Of a stretch of DNA of 64,000 nucleotides, positions 10,493-21,390 are shown in pieces. The notes beneath the pieces were generated by a model, which was not told the DNA's origin, did no database searches, and saw only the letters and a list, made by a program, of their open reading frames with translations. This stretch comes from Haliotis asinina (taxonomy: Eukaryota > Mollusca > Gastropoda > Lepetellida > Haliotidae), in NCBI RefSeq assembly GCF_037392515.1, contig NC_090287.1, positions 13,381,001 to 13,445,000 on the forward strand. Reading direction: 5' to 3'. Made by a program: the position numbers and the translations under genes. Numbering within the stretch: position 1 is the stretch's first letter; every line of letters starts with the position of its first letter.

Positions 10493-11782
10493 CAGTGTTC
10501 CCAGAAATTATTGAGAAAATCTTTGTTTTTTTTCTAATGATGCTAAGATTGGAAAAAGGGCTTTCACTATGCACTAAGCATACTAAATAAGGGAGACAAC
10601 TCTTGAAGGCTTAGAAGGCAGCTCATTACGTCAAGAGTTATCTCCCTTGTTTGAGCAGACGGCTTCCTGTGTTGACATTGCAGAATTTACAGCAAGAGAG
10701 AAAAGAAAGCTCATTCTAGATGATTTTGAAAGGGGTGAGGCTGATGCTAAAGTGTTAGCTTGTAGACATGGTATTCCTCTGTCTACAGTATACAGAACTT
10801 TGAAGAATATTCAAACAGGAACCGGGATAGAGCACAAAGCAGGGGCAGGTCGACCTAGGAAATTCAGTTTTGTGGATCGCCGAAGACTTGGGCAGATTGT
10901 GAGTAGGGGCAAACTGTTGAGAAGATCAGAAATGAAACGATTAGCAGAGGAAGTCCTCAGGTATGCAATGAAACAGTTAGGCAGGAATTACAGAGACTTA
11001 ATTGGGTGAAAAAACGCGGAATTCCCTCGCCGTTGATGAAAGATGCACAAAAGGAAAAACGTTTAAACTGGTGTCGGGCTCATGAAAATCAAGATTGGGA
11101 TAATGTTTTCTTTTCGGATGAAAGTTCTGTTTGGCTTTTCCCTAATTGTGTGAAAATTTGGACCAAAGATACCGTCAAACCTATCTACCAGCGACCAAAA
11201 CATAGCCCGAAGTTTCACATGTGGGGTGGCATATCGGCTCGCGGAGTGACGCCATTGTGTGTTTTCACGGGAAACTTGACAAAAGAAAGATACGTTGACA
11301 CTCTAAATGGTCACCTTCTTCCGACAGCACAAACACTGTATGAAGATGATTGGATTTTCCAGCATAATAATGACCCAAAACACACTGCGCGCTACACAAA
11401 ACAGTGGTTGTCGGGCGAAAATGTTCATGTTTTAGACTGGCCCAGTTACAGCCCAGACCTAAACCCAATTGAGAATGTGTGGGGAGTCATGAAGGACAGA
11501 ATAAACCAAAAGGGACTGAGATATATTGAAGATATGAAGGCCGAGGTGGTCCAGTATTGGGATACCCTGTCACACGATTACCTACACACTTTGATGGGTA
11601 GTGTGCCTAGGCGTATTCAGGCATGCATTGCTGAGCGAGGAGGTCTAACAAAGTACTAAAACAAGACTGAGACTGTAAAAGGATGATGTTTTAACATGTT
11701 TATGTAAGTAAAACGCCAGAAGTTAATAAACGTGATGAGTTACATGACGCAACATGATTCTCAATAATTTCTGGGAATACTA
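10493..11782 (+). mobile_element. Tc1/mariner element, copy 1 (1,290 bp)
   Basis: Bounded by TA dinucleotides at 10491-10492 and 11783-11784, the usual Tc1/mariner target duplication. The 25-bp terminal inverted repeats share the core CCCAGAAATTATTGAGAA. The outer ends differ at two positions (CAGTGTT against TAGTATT). One broken transposase gene fills the interior. Between the left TIR and the gene, GGGAGACAACTCTT (10591-10604) faces AAGAGTTATCTCCCTT (10633-10648), an arrangement shared with copy 2 at the same distance from the TIR. Confidence 0.93.
10689..11659 (+). pseudogene. Tc1/mariner transposase, frameshifted, catalytic Asp lost
   Basis: Cut-and-paste DNA transposase acting on its own TIRs in the nucleus. 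The first frame gives a helix-turn-helix (LACRHGIPLSTVYRTLKNI) and the AT-hook GAGRPRK. Near 10940-10960 the frame shifts by one base; the second frame runs from KKRGIPSPLMK to the stop at 11659. The catalytic region shows FFSDES (first Asp, 11117-11119) and SPDLNPIEN (Glu, 11471-11473). The expected second Asp, 35 residues before Glu, is Asn (AAT, 11366-11368; QHNND where copy 2 has QQDND). No ATG is present where copy 2 starts (ACA at 10689), so the start is assigned by alignment; the open frame extends to 10647. Three independent defects make it inactive. Confidence 0.92.
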
Positions 11783-11845
11783 TATGCATCTGTTATATGT
11801 TATCTTTAATCTATAACACTACAAATTACAGAAAATACACTCTCG

Positions 11846-11902
<57 letters not shown>
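11846..11902. repeat. (TAC)n microsatellite
   Basis: Uninterrupted TAC/ACT trinucleotide run of about 57 bp just downstream of the Tc1 element. Confidence 0.97.
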
Positions 11903-11989
11903 ACCCCTCATCCTATTACTATGGGTGCCAATAGACCCCACGCTTGCAGTGAAAGGTTCATAAGGTTCCATTATTTTCTACTCGTGATG

Positions 11990-12090
11990 GTCTCGGGGTA
12001 GAATAGGCCTTCAGCAACCCAAGCTTGCCATAAAGGGCAACTATGCTTGTCGTAAGAGGCGACTTAACTTAACTCACTCACTCACTCCAT
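11990..12090 (+). repeat. SINE family A, internally deleted copy
   Basis: Reads 'ggggtagaataggccttcagcaaccc', 'ttgccataaagggcaactatgcttgtcgtaagaggcgact' in pieces, then jumps directly to 'taacttaactcactcactcac', the SINE 3' tail. The promoter-like middle is deleted. Sense is plus. Confidence 0.8.
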
Positions 12091-12334
12091 TATTTGCACA
12101 CCGACGTTATATAGATGGATAATTCTTTACTACAGGCTGACACAGCAAACCAACCTCTGACTGATGATGGACTGATCACTGCTATTGAAAACTTCCTCTC
12201 TATGCATTGGAGTGACGGAATGCTATTTCTTCCAGCTCAGGTAACGGAAAAGACTGATATGTGCATGGATCATGAATATCAATTTCCATGTATACCCAGG
12301 GTTTATTCACAAACCGACGTTCCGACAAAGTTTC

Positions 12335-12455
12335 GTCCACAGAAGTGGTTAAAGCGCTCGCAGACCCAGGTTGTGTTTCTCAATGTGTGAAGACATGCTG
12401 GAATGTTGCCAAAAGAGGCGTAAAACTCAATCAATCACTGATCCATAAAAGTGCA
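12335..12455 (+). repeat. tRNA-SINE copy
   Basis: Head 'agtggttaaagcgctcgc' (box A-like) and 'gacccaggttgtg' (decayed box B), then 'gctggaatgttgccaaaagag' and tail 'cgtaaaactcaatcaatcac'. This is the same order as in the better copies at 58232-58388 and 35731-35893. Confidence 0.75.
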
Positions 12456-12544
12456 TATAACCAAAGTGCACCTAACGCTACGACTTGCGTGGTGTACTGT
12501 CATCTACACTATACGCACTTGAACCTTGCACTGAACCTCCGTTT

Positions 12545-12810
12545 TGAGTTCTTGTGACCTTCTGCAAGATGTAAGTGCATCTCAACAGATGAGTCATAAC
12601 AGTGGAACAATCAGCAGAATTCTGCTCGAAAACGTATGTAAATATAATTGTGTGTTTGCTGTATTTTTCTGGTTGACAGCTTGCTCCTTCCAAACTGTGC
12701 ATTACACGTAACATATGCGTGTAGCGAGGCATGGGTTCTGCATGCTGAATGTCACTAGGCGTTGTACCACATGTAGATGTAGAAACCTTGGTGAGGGGAC
12801 AACAGACGAC
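12545..12810. repeat. Diverged duplicate block A, copy 1
   Basis: Shares with 16210-16500: 'gtgaccttctgcaagatgtaagtgca', 'cagatgagtca-aaca', 'gaattctgctcg', 'ctgtgcatta', and 'ttggtgag' in the same order and spacing. Identity is perhaps 65-75% by eye. Both copies precede further collinear blocks. Confidence 0.7.
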
Positions 12811-12879
12811 AATATATCAGAGGGTCAGTTCAGCTATATTTAGGAGAATACCATCAGTATGGTGTAGACGATCCATAAA

Positions 12880-13051
12880 ACGCTCTCTCAAACAGCTCTT
12901 CGTTCGGAGGATCAAAATTTGCTCTTTGTACCAGCATCTTGTTGGAGACAGGTCGTTTGCTGCACCTAATCTGTGGAACAGTTTCCAAACTGACATCAGA
13001 TACATTCGAGATGCATATGTTGCCACTTTTCAGAAACATTTCAAGAAATAG
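12880..13051 (+). pseudogene. LINE reverse-transcriptase C-terminal remnant
   Basis: The frame ending at 13051 reads CSLYQHLVGDRSFAAPNLWN, then FQTDIRY, then ATFQKHFKK and a stop. The pattern GDR-F-AP-LWN-…-F-…-LK is the usual C-terminal end of Jockey/RTE/CR1-type LINE reverse transcriptases, in which it closes ORF2. Only this tail is present; no palm motifs are found upstream. It is a 5'-truncated fragment with no function expected. The clade cannot be decided from the tail alone. Confidence 0.6.
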
Positions 13052-13519
13052 ATGTTTACCAGAGATGTGTTTGAAAAGACACCGGCCACCGGGCGCATTT
13101 GAGCAGTGGTCACTAAATACTACTGCTATGTAAATTCATTATTATTACTATTAATACATTTGAGCATGAGATTCCCATTACAATATGCAACAGATTCACC
13201 ATTCTGGTCAAAATATAAAAAAATAGATGACGCGAAAAAATGTTCCTTTTCAAACTGAAAACGTTTCTTTAATGGGCATCTTGAATGAAAGCTCCTCAAG
13301 GTCATTCATCCAGTCGCAATCCATACTTAGTGGCAATCTTGATCCATTCATCCACAGAGTACATGCTGTAACTACTAGGTAAATATGAATCAGCAAGATC
13401 ATAGATGACAGCTGGTGTTTCCGAGTGGTTATCCCTCGTCAATTATCTTCCATGCCTACCCACCGTATTGGCAACTCAATCCCCTTGTCTGCCTTCACGG
13501 AATCCAAGGGACATATACC

Positions 13520-13660
13520 TATTGATTGTAAGTTCGGACACAAATTAATGGTATTATTTTCTCCACTAAATCTGACAAGTGACATTAATGCAAAACTAAC
13601 AGCAGAGTCAGATGCCAAAGAAACATGTTCCATTATTTGTCTGTGCGGTCATCTTCCTTG
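13520..13660. repeat. Diverged duplicate block B, copy 1
   Basis: 'ggacacaaattaatgg', 'ttttctccactaaatc', 'gacattaatgcaaaactaa' and 'ttccattatttg' match 16870-16990 in order ('ggacacaaattagta', 'ttttcctccactcaatc', 'gatattaatgcaaaactaa', 'tttcattatttg'). Confidence 0.7.
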
Positions 13661-14344
13661 TTTATTGTCAGAGTTTCGCTTTCTTGTTTAAATAAGAAAC
13701 GGCGGCACATATCTATGTTGTCTAGTTTATACCCTTTCGGGATGTCACAGCCATTTATTCTCCTCCCTCAACAACATCGCTTGCTTCCGGCAGACTGTGT
13801 ATTGTGGGAAGAGAGCCGGAAACAGATCATGTGTCTGTTCCGGTAAACCCCACGCAAAGGGACTCAATCAGACGATTGACGTCGCGGCCAGCAGACGAAG
13901 ATCTTACCCTCGAGCAGCCTTCGTTTTATTAGTCGCACGCAAGAATCAGCGTGTGCGGCTGTATTTCTGTATAGTGAAGCCTCGCGAATGTCTCGGAACA
14001 TTGCTATTCGTGCCCTTTTCGTTAGGAACATATATTTTTAATAGATATTACTTTGTACATGAGCCATGTTATGGAAAGTACTGTTCAGAATAATCAGATT
14101 CCCCGACAGTTGTTCGTTTATGCTGTATACCCATACTAGTTTGGTAATGTGTGCTTTTTGCGATTCGTGCACTATTTTTTAGTAACAGACATGTATTGTT
14201 TAATAGACATTACTCTGCACGCGAACCATTTTATGGGAAGGGTGCTGTTCAGAGTAATTTCACTACACTTGCCAGTTTAAATACTCATGTATTAGTTGTC
14301 AAGGAGACACATAATGTAGAATGGTAATAACATACTAACTAGCA

Positions 14345-14437
14345 GGTGCAGTAGCAGCGGTAGTGGTAATAAAAAGTGATAGTAGTGGTGGCAATAGTTG
14401 TCAAAGCAGCAGCTGCAGCAGCAGTAGTAGTAGTAAC
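14345..14437. repeat. Degenerate AGC/AGT trinucleotide tract
   Basis: Runs of 'gtagtggt', 'agcagcagctgcagcagcag' and 'tagtagtagta'. It yields an artefactual Ser-rich ORF. Confidence 0.8.
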
Positions 14438-14683
14438 CGGTCCATCCAAAACTTCAAACTGTTTGGCAATACAAACATTCAGCTGATACATGTCTATTAC
14501 AATACTCATCGCTTGATTATGGCCCGTATTGCTCTAGAGCGGACCGATGAATTGCTGTCTGAAAACTAATAAACATAAAATGCTCAGCAAAACGCTGATG
14601 ATAATCAAAACATTATACCAACTCTGTGAGGATTCTGTAGAACTGATGTCCTAAACGTTTTTAACAAACTATCATTAAAATAA

Positions 14684-14785
14684 GTGCAACGAAAGGGATA
14701 GCCAGGTGTGCAAGAAGGATGAAGCCCAGGTTATTGAATCGTCAGCACGTGCTTCTCCAACACCTGGCTGTCCCTTTCTCTGCAC
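14684..14785. other. Pre-miRNA-like imperfect hairpin
   Basis: The arms GTGCAACGAAAGGGATAGCC plus AGGTGT (14684-14709) and ACACCTGGCTGTCCCTTTCT plus CTGCAC (14760-14785) pair over 26 positions with three or four mismatches. The 50-nt interior pairs again at GAAGC (14721-14725) with GCTTC (14751-14755). Total length is about 102 nt. It could be a microRNA precursor on either strand or the stub of a small inverted-repeat element. I do not recognise either arm as a known miRNA. Confidence 0.45.
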
Positions 14786-14839
14786 TCCTTCCTCATAACA
14801 ACTAGTGAACTGTGTAAAAAGTTGTTTGTTAACATTCAC

Positions 14840-14925
14840 CCACTCACTGTATCGTTATTTGATCAGTCATGTCTAATTTTGAACATTGTTTGAAAATAAC
14901 TACTCATGTTGACATATTTTGAAGA
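14840..14925. repeat. Diverged duplicate block C, copy 1
   Basis: 'cactcactgtatcgttatttgatca' and 'cattgtttgaaaataactactcat' match 18178-18245 ('cactcactgcatccttatttgatca', 'tattgtttgaaaataactactcat'). Confidence 0.75.
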
Positions 14926-15189
14926 TTTGTCCCCCTGGAATTGACCACCTAAGTGGACCCAACATAAATACATACTCCAAAATATATCAGAAATACATAC
15001 AGAGCTGGATTTTAATTAAGATTAATGTACCCCGTAACATAATGACACCACGGAAACTACCATGAGTCCCCAAAATGGCGCCTTGGTGTTTATTGCTCCC
15101 GACTTTACTATCTAATCTATAAAGGCATTTACGGTTCAGGATCAGTTATAGCACCTGAAGACGACGTTATCACCGTCAGCCTCTCGTGC

Positions 15190-15390
15190 AATTAGCCCCC
15201 TCCCTGACCCCAGCTCTCCCTATTACACGTGTACATGCTGGCAGCGCTAATTGGGTGGGCCAAGTTGACGCATCTAATGCGCCTTCCACAGAAACCAGTG
15301 ATGATGTTCGTGAAGCACACATCTACAGCACCACCGCTACACGATGACAGCAGGGTTGGGTAATTTATGTGATACTGTGTCTGTGTTAAA
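15190..15390. repeat. Diverged duplicate block D, copy 1
   Basis: 'ccctccctgacc', 'acatgctggcagcgctaattgggtgggcca', 'catctacagcaccaccgctac' and 'gatgacagcagggt' correspond in order to 17700-17885. The order of blocks C and D is swapped between the two copies. Confidence 0.65.
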
Positions 15391-16209
15391 CGTGAGCATC
15401 AAAACAAAGTGCTGGTACGGCTGTTGCGAGGAATGTTTGGAAGGAACCACATTGTGAATGTTTATCTGTTTCGCAGAGTTTGTATAAGGCATGTCGTGCG
15501 AAACGTATCAGAACCTTTATTGCTTTAGAATATAGCAGTCGGGAAATGCTGCTGCAGCGCCAGGTTTCATATATCAGAAAGTTGGGGAGATATGCTCTGT
15601 AGACAAAATACCTGGCTATGAATGAAATATTCCTGGTATTCCTAGACTAACAGTTTCTTTGATTGAAAATGTTCATTTGAGATGGTTTAAATGGAGCGGA
15701 GTACTAAAGAATTCCTGCGAATTTAGGCTTTAAACGACGTTCACTCAGTCTTGGTGTCCTCATATAAAACCGCCTTTGTTTCACTTGCTATATATTTAAT
15801 ATATTTATTTCACTGCCTCACCCTTTTCAAAATGAAAATATTTTTGTTTCACACTCTACATCTGATTAACAGCTCATGCCTAGATAGAGGAAAATCTAGC
15901 GACGAAACTTTGAAATAAATTCATAAAGGTGTGATGTACGTTTAACACAGAGCATAGTCTTTCCTAATCTCCGAACCGCTTTGCTTTCCCTTGCGACCGT
16001 CGCTTTGTGCAAAATGCTAAAGCCCTTAAAGAAGTAAATCTAGGTTTGCTCAGGTTCAGAATCTCCAATGGGCCCCCTTTTCAATTTAAGAGTAACTGTT
16101 TGTTTCTTTCAAAAATGATGTAGAAGAGACAAAGCTTTAGTCTAATATAACGCACACAAGGGTCACTTAAAACTACCCTGCACAATGTTAAACTTCTCGT
16201 GACCTCCAG

Positions 16210-16500
16210 AAAGTTCCTGTGACCTCCTGCAAGATGTAAGTGCACGCGATAACGACACAGATGAGTCACAACAATGAAGCAATTAGCTGAATTCTACTCG
16301 GAAACGTGTGTAAAAATAACAATTGTAAGCGATCATTTTTTTCGGGCTAACAGCATGTTCCTTCCTAACTGTGCATTAGTGGTGACATCCACGTGTAATG
16401 AGGCCATTGCTGGAATTTACTAGAGGTTCTAAATGCGGAAAAGCACGCAGTTTGTGCCACTAGTAAAAATGTTCGAATTTTGGTGAGAGGAAAGCTGGAT
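16210..16500. repeat. Diverged duplicate block A, copy 2
   Basis: Counterpart of 12545-12810; see shared words there. Similarity continues weakly into 16500-16600, opposite the LINE remnant of copy 1. Confidence 0.7.
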
Positions 16501-16869
16501 ACTTTTTCGGAGTTAGTTAAGATATATCTAAGAGCGATTTGTGCTAAGATTCTATAGGCCTACAAGAATCACTCATGTAGTAGAGGATCAATTAGACGAC
16601 GGATTTTAAGTAGATCATTTCTGTTGATGTGCTTCCTGTAACCATCATGGCGAACAAATTGATTTGGCCGGGAAATGACAAAAGAGGAACGAGAACCTAT
16701 TTCTTTACTAAGTTGAAGTCCGCAGATAAATTCGTGTTTGCTAGTGAGTGCAACGGACCCTCGCCATCGAGGCCGTATCTTAGACTACAGTGTGAATTCC
16801 CAAGTGGATAAGCCTCCAATTACGACCTCAAGATCCTCTTATAGTACCCTCTTACTAGCTATTGAGAAA

Positions 16870-16990
16870 CTTCTGGACACAAATTAGTATAGATTTTCCT
16901 CCACTCAATCACATGCGTGATATTAATGCAAAACTAAGGAGGAAAGAAACAAACATTTCATTATTTGCTGTCGTAAGGGGTCATCCGTCC
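16870..16990. repeat. Diverged duplicate block B, copy 2
   Basis: Counterpart of 13520-13660, collinear with block A at a slightly reduced spacing. Confidence 0.7.
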
Positions 16991-17116
16991 TTCTGTATTA
17001 AGTTCCATGTTTAAATCATCTCTGTCAAAAGTTACTTGTTCATAAATATGGGGACAGGTATTTTCACGATTTGGAGCAAATGTAACTTTAGACCATACGA
17101 GGGATGTTGATTTCTA

Positions 17117-17290
17117 GTGAGTCGGTGAGTGAGTTTAGTTTTACGCTGCACTCATGAACATTCCAGCTATATGGCAACGGTCTGTAAATAATCGACTCTG
17201 GACCAGGCAATCCAGTGATCAACAGAATGGGCGTCGATCTCCCCAAGTGGGAACCGATGGCATGTGTCAACCAAGTCAGCGTGACTTTTA
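17117..17290 (-). repeat. SINE family A, 5'-truncated copy
   Basis: 'gagtgagtttagttttacgc', 'cattccagctatatggcaac', 'ctgtaaataatcgactctgg', 'caatccagtgatcaacag' and 'catgtgtcaaccaagtcagc' follow the family consensus. It breaks off before the head. Sense is minus. Confidence 0.85.
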
Positions 17291-17404
17291 GTCTACGAAA
17301 CGGTGATAAAAGCATTTTACCAATAATGTACCACCAGCTTTCTTCAGTTAAAAATGGTCTGAAATATGAAATCGACATCACCTGATATAATGAATATTCA
17401 TGTG

Positions 17405-17520
17405 TAGAGATATACCCTTACAGTCAGAAATAAGCTCCCCCACATTTTACCCATGTTGGAAGTCGAAACCGGATCTTCAATGTGAAGAGCGAACGCTTTA
17501 ACCACATGACTCACCCATGA
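17405..17520 (-). repeat. tRNA-SINE head fragment
   Basis: In reverse complement: 'gggtgagtcatgtggttaaagcgttcgct' (box A), 'gatccggtttcgacttcc' (box B-like) and 'aacatgggtaaaatg'. No tail is seen. Confidence 0.7.
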
Positions 17521-17526
17521 CTCCTG

Positions 17527-17660
17527 TTAAAATGAGTGAGTCAAGCTGCACGCCGCTTTTGGCAATATAGCGGTGGGGCACACCAGGGCCGGATTTCACA
17601 CATTCTACACATGTGGAGAGTCGAACCCGGGTCTTCGGCTTGACGAACCCCTAGGCAACC
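17527..17660 (-). repeat. tRNA-SINE copy with head and tail
   Basis: From the low end: tail 'gagtgagtcaagctgcacgccgcttttggcaatat' in pieces, body 'ggggcacaccagggcc', and box B complement 'gtcgaacccgggtcttcgg'. Sense is minus. Confidence 0.75.
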
Positions 17661-17699
17661 CAACAGCCCTAACTCCCCAGCTCCCAATTTCATCATCGT

Positions 17700-17885
17700 A
17701 GCCCTTCATGGTGTGGCTCATGACTATCCAGCCATCTCTTGTATCTGCTTCCCATACAATTACCCTCCTTCCCTGGAACATGCTGATAGTACTAATTGGA
17801 TGGGTTACGTTTCCCTAGCATATCTACAACACCACTTCCATTCCATGACAGCCGGAGTGACGACATATATGTGACACAAACTCAC
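17700..17885. repeat. Diverged duplicate block D, copy 2
   Basis: Counterpart of 15190-15390 ('ccctccttccctgg', 'acatgctgatagtactaattggatgggtt', 'catctacaacaccacttcc', 'catgacagccgg'). Confidence 0.65.
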
Positions 17886-18177
17886 AAGAGTGTGTGAATG
17901 TGTGAATGTGTGACTGAGTGTTTTAATAGAGGCTATTTCGTATGCAGCAATATTTGGCCCAGGACATCTGAAATGAGCTTCATACCCGGGAAGTTGAAAC
18001 TGCGATAGGACACATATATACGAGGATATAGGTAGGGTGTATACTACGAATAAGATACTTGGTTGAATCCCTACCAAACTAATATTGCACTTTGTTTGAA
18101 GATACATTTTTCAGGTACTTTAAACTGCGCAGAGTAATGCTGCACTGCAGATGACAGCGGTCATAATATTCTCTCAC

Positions 18178-18245
18178 TCACTGCATCCTTATTTGATCAC
18201 ACTGTCAGGAGAAGTTTGGACTATTGTTTGAAAATAACTACTCAT
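18178..18245. repeat. Diverged duplicate block C, copy 2
   Basis: Counterpart of 14840-14925; the final 24 bp are nearly identical. Confidence 0.75.
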
Positions 18246-19436
18246 TCGAAGTGATTGTAAAACATAAAAATAATCTTACCAGATTACAATGAGATAATGT
18301 GACAACTTATATTATGTCCGTTCGTTTACGTCGTATGTTATAGTGAGTGAGTTAGCTATCCAGACGACTACTTTGTCTGGATGAAGTCGGCTGGTCTTAA
18401 AAGTGAAACACGGAGTTTTTTGGCAGCCCAGATCCTGTCACGTCCCACTGCGCTGTCAGTCTCCAAAATGTCAAGAGAATATTAACAGGATATATCGGCT
18501 GTGTAATGAATTCACTGAGACAGTTAGTAGATGTACTTCTCCATAGAGGACTTTAGGTAGCAGGCAAACAGAAATGTGGTTCAGGGACTGCGGGAATTGT
18601 GTTCAGTATGTCGTGTCAAGTGCCCGTGTTCGTGTCGTAGTCGATCTCGTCTCTGTGTCTCGTGGTAGTGCGTGATTATTGCTACTCGGCTTTGAACTTA
18701 CTTACTCATTGACATCACAGACATGAAACTCGTGAAGTAACGGCACTCGTATAAATAAACCGAACCGTTAATTTATGCTGTAAATAGAGTCTCGGCTATT
18801 CCATGCACATACGTACATTTATTCAAGTGAAATATAGCTCATATTTTTTACATGAGATGCGAAGCAACAACTACAATATCCATTTCAGTATTTACGAGAC
18901 ATGATGTTTTAGAACGACCACAGACTTCATTCTTTATGTGTTTGTAAACGTTCATGTCTGGGTATTTCGTACAATGAGCTTGAAGCCTTAGCGTCATATA
19001 TCATGGCCGTAGACCGATGTATTACTAATGTTGTCTGACTACATTCAAGCAATAATGTGCTAGATATCTATACATTACAGTCTCTTGAGGATGCGCAATT
19101 TTTTCTCAAGACGGTTACAACGTTCGAGAAGTGAAGGGGAAAGACGTCTTGAGTGGCATTTTTAGACGTTGGAGTGTCGGATGAGGAGAAACATGTGGAT
19201 GAAAAATGATAAAGAAGCTGTTCATCTGTTACGTTTGTCTTTATCTGAATGCCTTTTGCGTCTTTATCTGAATGTTTAATCTTTGTTCGGCTGTTCTTTC
19301 ACAACCAGTAACAATATTCATCGTATCAGAGCGGTAGCATCGACTTAATTTTCACGAGAGTGTCAACTGTCACAGAATAAAATGAAGGGGTGAGGGGTGC
19401 GCACCCCTGCTCCATCCCCTGTGGATCTGCCTGTGT
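18246..19436. other. No recognisable gene
   Basis: I find no repeat copy or domain-bearing ORF in this stretch. Confidence 0.4.
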
Positions 19437-19577
19437 GAGATCGGATGGTCAAGCTCGTTGACTTGGTAGACACAGGCCATTGTATCCCAGCCACGTAGAT
19501 CGATGCTCATGCTGTTGATCACTGGATTGACCGCCGCTACATAGCTGGAATAGTGAGGTGTGCGGCGTTAAACAACA
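19437..19577 (+). repeat. SINE family A, 5'-truncated copy
   Basis: 'gatcggatggtcaagctcgttgacttgg' (box A-like), 'attgtatcccagccacgtagatcgatgctcatgctgttgatcactggatt' in pieces, then 'agctggaatagtgaggtgtgcggcgtt'. The 3' tail ends in 'aaacaac' instead of the ACTC repeat. Confidence 0.8.
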
Positions 19578-20773
19578 AACCAGCGAACTTTACCAAAGCC
19601 GTCAGTATGAGGGTACAAGAATATGCAAGGCAGAACAGCCAGCAACTGGCAGACATTCAAGGTGATATGTACAGTGGAGAGGTGAGCGTGTCAAACAAAA
19701 ATTCGTCCCCCGCTCCCCAGTTACCACACACACCACACTCAGAACACACAAGCCCACGCTACCCCCACCCCCACCCCCACCCCATCAAAAAATAGATTTA
19801 GATTCATTTATTAAAAGTAGACAAAAGATTAATACCCATATCTGTCCATGTATAATTTTTATTGCTATTAAGAATATATGGCTTCACCTCAGAGCGATAC
19901 AATGTAGCTCTGCTGATTAATACTAACCAACCAGTATGTCACTCCCGTGTATACAACAAGTCACGTAATAGAACACCAACTGGAGAATGTTTATACTGAA
20001 CGACTGCTTGTGAAATTTGATCGATTTGGGTCTTACGAGAACGTGCTGTCTGCTCTTTCTTTTTGGATTTTTTAACCTTGCAGTCTTTTTTAAAACGAAC
20101 AGGGCCGAGTAAAACTTCCAAAACGTTTTATGGTAGACCGGTGTAGTACATTTCCAGAATTGAGACAATTTTCCAGATTTTTGCCACAAATTATGCCAGA
20201 TGCAACTCCCTGTTTTTAGGTGAACCTGGAACGGGTGCCACAGACGGAATACGACGCTCTCACCGTTAAAGAGAACACCTGGTGTCATCACTATTTCACG
20301 GATCAATAATAGATTCAGAGACGGTTGTTTGGTTCAGGCTTACCATCGAACCTCAATCGATGCAATCACTGGTTTGTCTGTCCATAATCAGTTATCTCGA
20401 GGTCGAAAATATATATCAGCTGAATGTGGCATTATCATATAAAGTAGTAACAAACGAACAAGCACACTTTAATTTCTCAACTGTCTCTTGTGACTTTGAT
20501 ATCAGAAGCTGCATTTAGAAACACACTGATATCTAACATCAGTGATAAGCCTGACGGCTTTACCGTTGTAGTCTAATTGCTATACAATTGCCCTGTTTGA
20601 TCTCACTCTCTCGCTATTTCACAGACAATGTTCTTAAGTATCATCACATTTGTCATGACCTCGTACCACCTACGCCAGTTTGTCTTGTACAAATGGACCC
20701 AAATTGGCCGTAAAGAGACCATGACAGACGCTGGTCAAATTACCATGCTGATCAGCGAATATTGTCAAAGGTC

Positions 20774-20834
20774 AACACAAGTCTTACACAAGTCTTACAC
20801 AAGTCTTACACAAGTCTTACACAAGTCTTACACA
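20774..20834. repeat. 11-bp tandem repeat, about 5.5 copies
   Basis: Perfect ACACAAGTCTT units. An 11-codon periodicity (LHKSYTSLTQV) appears in an ORF across it, which is a consequence of the tandem and not evidence for a gene. Confidence 0.95.
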
Positions 20835-21149
20835 GATGGCAAGGGGATCTGGTACTGTACGTCCGGAGATGAAACTGGAAAGAGTTTTCATACTCAGATC
20901 AAGATCATAAAGTGAAATAGTTGCTGACAATATAGAGATGATACATTTTCAAGCGGATCGGCGAACGCTGCGATATGATATAACAGACGTGAGCTATCAT
21001 TGTTCACCAGGAGTCGCTTCCGTTTAAGCTGGTTTTGTAACAAGAAGAAATGCGTGTTCAGAACATTAAGCACCGGCTTGCCTGGCCCAAGATCCGTTGA
21101 ATGACACGTCTGTTAACAAAACATCCATTATCTATAAGTAAGGATTTGA

Positions 21150-21390
21150 GTGTGTGAGTGAGTGAGTTTAGTTTTACGCTTCACTCCGGAATATTCCAGC
21201 TATTTGGCAGCGGTCTGTAAATAATCGAGTCTGGACAATCTGCGCAAGTGGGAACCGATGACATGTGTCAACCAAGTCAGCGAGCCTGACCACCCGATTC
21301 CGTTAGTCGCCTCTTACGACAAGCATAGTCGCCATTTATGGCAAGCATGGGTTGCTGAAAGCCTATACAACCCCGGGACCTTCACGGGTC
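21150..21390 (-). mobile_element. SINE family A copy with 13-bp target-site duplication
   Basis: Flanked by identical AGTAAGGATTTGA at 21137-21149 and 21391-21403. It contains tail (gtgagtgagtgagtttag), middle and head (ends 'ccgggaccttcacgggtc'). About 35 bp ('gaccagacaatcc… catgagcatcgat' of other copies) are missing between 'gagtctgga' and 'caatctgcgc'. The duplication marks retrotransposition. Confidence 0.93.

Noticed and set aside
20628..20915. ORF with an 11-residue repeat, LHKSYTSLTQV
   Set aside because: The periodicity is forced by the 11-bp DNA tandem; no codon-level constraint is evident.
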